From: an uncultured Clostridia bacterium
Lineage (GTDB): Bacteria > Bacillota_A > Clostridia > Christensenellales > CAG-138
Length of the DNA: 6,236 nt
Assembly (NCBI GenBank): GCA_946539625.1
Contig: CAMNHT010000082.1
Location: 1 to 6,236, forward strand
Direction of reading: 5' to 3'
The notes under the pieces were generated by a model. The model had not been told where the DNA came from, made no database searches, and worked only from the letters and a program-made list of their open reading frames with translations. The number at the start of each line of letters is the position of its first letter. Position 1 is the stretch's first letter. Positions 4,589 through 6,236 of this stretch are shown here, in pieces. The position numbers and the translations under genes are program-made.

Positions 4589-5737
4589 ATGGACTATCGT
4601 ACATTGGGGAACACCGGTCTTCGCGTCTCTGTCATCGGCATGGGGTGCGAGGGCATGAACGAGGAAAACTGCGGCATGGCGGTGAAGCTGTTCGATGCGG
4701 CGGAGCGGCTCGGGATCAACTATTTCGACCTTTACGCCTCCGATCCCGTTCTTCGCGCGGCGATCGGGAACGCCCTTTCGGGCAGACGCGACCGATTTAT
4801 CATTCAGTCGCATCTTTGCTCGATCTGGAAGGACGGGCAATACTGCCGTACGCGCAACCTTGCGGAAACGAAGCAGGGATTCGAAGAAATGCTGCGTCTT
4901 CTCAAAACGGATCACATCGACGTCGGCATGATTCACTACTGCGACGCCATGGCGGATTGGGAGGAGATCGTAAAAAACGGCATTCTCGATTACGCAAGGG
5001 CGCTGAAAGCGGAGGGACGCATCCGTCATATCGGGCTTTCGAGCCACAATCCGCTCGTTGCGGAGCGCGCGGTCAAAGAGGGCGGGATTGAGGTACTGAT
5101 GTTCTCGGTCAATCCGTGCTACGATCTGCAGCCCGCCGACGAGGACGTGGAGCAGCTCTGGAACGACGAGGCGTATGCAGGTGTGCTCACCAACATGGAT
5201 CCGGACCGGCAGAGGCTGTATGAGACCTGTGAAAGTCTGGGCGTCGGCATTACGGTCATGAAGGCGTTTGCGGGCGGCGATCTCTTAAACGCAGCGCTTT
5301 CACCCGCGGGTGTCGCGCTGACCGCGCATCAATGCATCGCATATGCGCTGTCGCGCCCTGCGGTGTCGGTGGTGCTTGCCGGCGCGCACACGGTCGAACA
5401 GCTGGAAGAAAGCGCGGCATACTGCGAAGCGAGCGAAGAAGACCGCGACTATGCCGCGGCGCTGGCGTCGTTTCCCCGTATTCATTGGGAAGGGCATTGC
5501 ATGTACTGCAGCCATTGTGCGCCGTGTCCGATGGAAATCAGCGTTGCGGACGTAACGAAGTTTCTGAACCTTGCCGAGGCGCAGCCGTCCGTCCCGGAGA
5601 CCGTGCGCGAGCACTATAAGGCGCTTTCACATCACGCGGAGGAATGCATTCAGTGCGGCGCGTGTGAAACGCGCTGCCCGTTCGGCGTCTCCGTGCGGGA
5701 CAACATGCAAAAAGCAGTCAGTGTGTTCGGATACTGA
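4589..5737 (+). CDS. Aldo/keto reductase with C-terminal 2x[4Fe-4S] domain
   Basis: This is a 382-residue cytoplasmic oxidoreductase. Residues 1-295 form an aldo/keto reductase barrel: MDYRTLGNTGLRVSVIGMG, NYFDLYAS (44-51), DHIDVGMIHYCD (108-119), IRHIGLSSHN, and VVLAGAHTVEQLEE near the NADP-binding end. The extension carries C304, C307, C310, C313-Pro (spacing 2-2-2) and C353, C356, C359, C363-Pro (spacing 2-2-3), consistent with two iron-sulfur clusters. Asp47 and His116 fit the catalytic tetrad. The Tyr expected about five residues after Asp47 and the Lys expected near residue 74 (here Ser74) are not evident, so the chemistry may differ from classical carbonyl reduction. It is the last operon gene, 25 nt after the SnoaL-like gene, with a weak ribosome binding site (AAAGCGGG). 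Electrons could pass between NAD(P)H, the clusters and the nearby flavodoxin, which is inference. Confidence 0.9.
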   Translation: MDYRTLGNTGLRVSVIGMGCEGMNEENCGMAVKLFDAAERLGINYFDLYASDPVLRAAIGNALSGRRDRFIIQSHLCSIWKDGQYCRTRNLAETKQGFEEMLRLLKTDHIDVGMIHYCDAMADWEEIVKNGILDYARALKAEGRIRHIGLSSHNPLVAERAVKEGGIEVLMFSVNPCYDLQPADEDVEQLWNDEAYAGVLTNMDPDRQRLYETCESLGVGITVMKAFAGGDLLNAALSPAGVALTAHQCIAYALSRPAVSVVLAGAHTVEQLEESAAYCEASEEDRDYAAALASFPRIHWEGHCMYCSHCAPCPMEISVADVTKFLNLAEAQPSVPETVREHYKALSHHAEECIQCGACETRCPFGVSVRDNMQKAVSVFGY

Positions 5738-5755
5738 GAATCATAGGAACGATTC

Positions 5756-5791
5756 AAAAAGCGACGTCTGCCGAAAAAACGGCAGACGTCG
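5756..5791 (-). terminator. Perfect 12-bp hairpin with T-run on the minus strand
   Basis: CGACGTCTGCCG (5762-5773) and CGGCAGACGTCG (5780-5791) form a perfect 12-bp stem with an A6 loop. On the minus strand the stem is followed by C and TTTTT (5760-5756), a conventional intrinsic terminator. On the plus strand no T-run follows, so for the operon ending at 5737 it is only a strong 3' hairpin that might protect the mRNA. A small GAATC/GATTC pair (5738-5742, 5751-5755) precedes it. The leftward transcript it would end is not visible in this window. Confidence 0.55.
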
Positions 5792-5899
5792 ATCCGGCTT
5801 AACGGTTGTAAGGCAACAGGCAACACATAGAATGAGCCGCATAAGCGCGCTGCAGACGCGCACACAAACACATGGGAGGAAGAACGATCACATAAATCC
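5792..5899. other. Intergenic stretch, no gene seen
   Basis: No open frame here has a plausible start and family resemblance. A small GC hairpin, GCGCG-CTGCAGA-CGCGC (5845-5861), is the only structure noted. GGGAGGAAG (5874-5882) looks like a ribosome binding site, but no usable start codon follows it at normal spacing. Confidence 0.4.
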
Positions 5900-5932
5900 G
5901 TCAAATTCAGCGACATGCGCGGTGAATTTGAC
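5900..5932. repeat. Perfect 10-bp inverted repeat
   Basis: GTCAAATTCA (5900-5909) and TGAATTTGAC (5923-5932) are exact inverted copies with a 13-nt GC-rich centre. No T-run follows, so it is not a simple terminator. TGCAGCA (5937-5943) and TGCTGCA (5964-5970) form another inverted pair just downstream, partly competing with GCACC/GGTGC (5941-5958). The segment may belong to a repeat family or be a regulator site; I cannot tell which. Confidence 0.5.
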
Positions 5933-6016
5933 TCCTTGCAGCACCCGCCGCTCGGTGCATCTTTGCTGCATAAGCGGGGGCTGAAAAACCGGGGGATGTT
6001 AAGAAAGTTCAAAGTG

Positions 6017-6155
6017 TGTCATCCTGAGGAGCATTTATGCGGCGAAGGATCTGAAAAACAGCGGTTTTACTGCTTTTTTGAAGAGATTCTTCGCCTTCCA
6101 CTTCGTTACAGCGGAAGATCGCGCGCTTCCCGCGCGTGCCATGCTCAGAATGACA
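6017..6155. repeat. Compound palindromic repeat element (REP/MITE-like)
   Basis: The element is bounded by TGTCATCCTGAG (6017-6028) and CTCAGAATGACA (6144-6155), which pair at 11 of 12 positions. Inside lie GCAT-TT-ATGC (6031-6040), a long imperfect hairpin built from GGCGAAGGATCT (6041-6052) and AGATTCTTCGCC (6084-6095), a short TTCC/GGAA pair (6096-6116) and CGCGCG-CTTCC-CGCGCG (6120-6136). Ends of the GTCATYCTGAG...GAAGRATCT kind are familiar from intergenic repeats scattered through many bacterial genomes. The element has no transposase gene and would be mobilised, if at all, by an enzyme encoded elsewhere. An open frame runs through it on the plus strand but is a by-product of the repeat. 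Confidence 0.7.
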
Positions 6156-6236
6156 GGACTTTTTTCACAGCCCCCTCTGTACGCGCATCCAAAGCCTTCC
6201 CCGGTTGATGGAAAGGTGTCACGACAAAAGAATGAC
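6156..6236. other. Right-edge intergenic sequence, no gene seen
   Basis: A T6 run (6160-6165) follows the palindromic element closely, so the element could act as a terminator for rightward transcription. AAAGGTGTCA (6213-6222) and AGAATGAC (6229-6236) echo the outer ends of the repeat, which hints that another copy or fragment continues past the right edge. Nothing else is recognisable. Confidence 0.3.

Noticed and set aside
5915..6208. Plus-strand open frame of 97 codons reading CHPEEHLCGEGSEKQ
   Set aside because: It runs straight through the palindromic repeat; HPEE...EGSE is the usual mistranslation of this kind of repeat, and there is no ribosome binding site.

Overview
The window reads as chromosomal DNA from an anaerobic, gut-type member of the Bacillota (Clostridia). 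The support is strong AGGAGG-type ribosome binding sites, a mid-50s GC impression (judged by eye, not counted), flavodoxins of the Flavodoxin_4 type, a DUF4405 membrane protein and an aldo/keto reductase with two C-terminal [4Fe-4S] motifs. I cannot name the genus.

Layout. Positions 1-106 hold the 5' end of a leftward gene that leaves the window, with its own promoter (138-166). Positions 107-545 are intergenic: several hairpins, a short ferredoxin-like remnant (CxxCxxxCP, ending at 375), then a good sigma-A promoter (468-496) overlapped by repeated TGTCAATA half-sites. Positions 546-5737 are one tightly packed rightward operon of eight genes, mostly joined by 1-8 nt overlaps: a TetR regulator, an ABM-type small monooxygenase, a carboxymuconolactone decarboxylase-cupin fusion, a lipoprotein flavodoxin, a DUF4405 membrane protein, a cytoplasmic flavodoxin, a SnoaL/NTF2-like protein and an Fe-S aldo/keto reductase. 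Positions 5738-6236 are non-coding: a 12-bp perfect hairpin, a 10-bp inverted repeat, and a 139-bp compound palindromic repeat with GTCATCCTGAG / CTCAGAATGAC ends.

How the genes may work together (inference). The TetR protein probably represses its own promoter and senses a small molecule. The enzyme families (ABM, CMD, cupin, SnoaL-like, aldo/keto reductase) are typical of chemistry on quinones, aromatics or other reactive carbonyls. The central block is the most distinctive part. It has a flavodoxin anchored outside the membrane, a membrane protein with two H-x13-H histidine pairs as in diheme b-type cytochromes, and a second flavodoxin inside the cell. Together these could form a route for moving electrons across the membrane between two flavodoxins, coupled to reductive handling of a quinone-like or electrophilic compound. 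The gene set is seen directly; the electron path and substrate are hypotheses.
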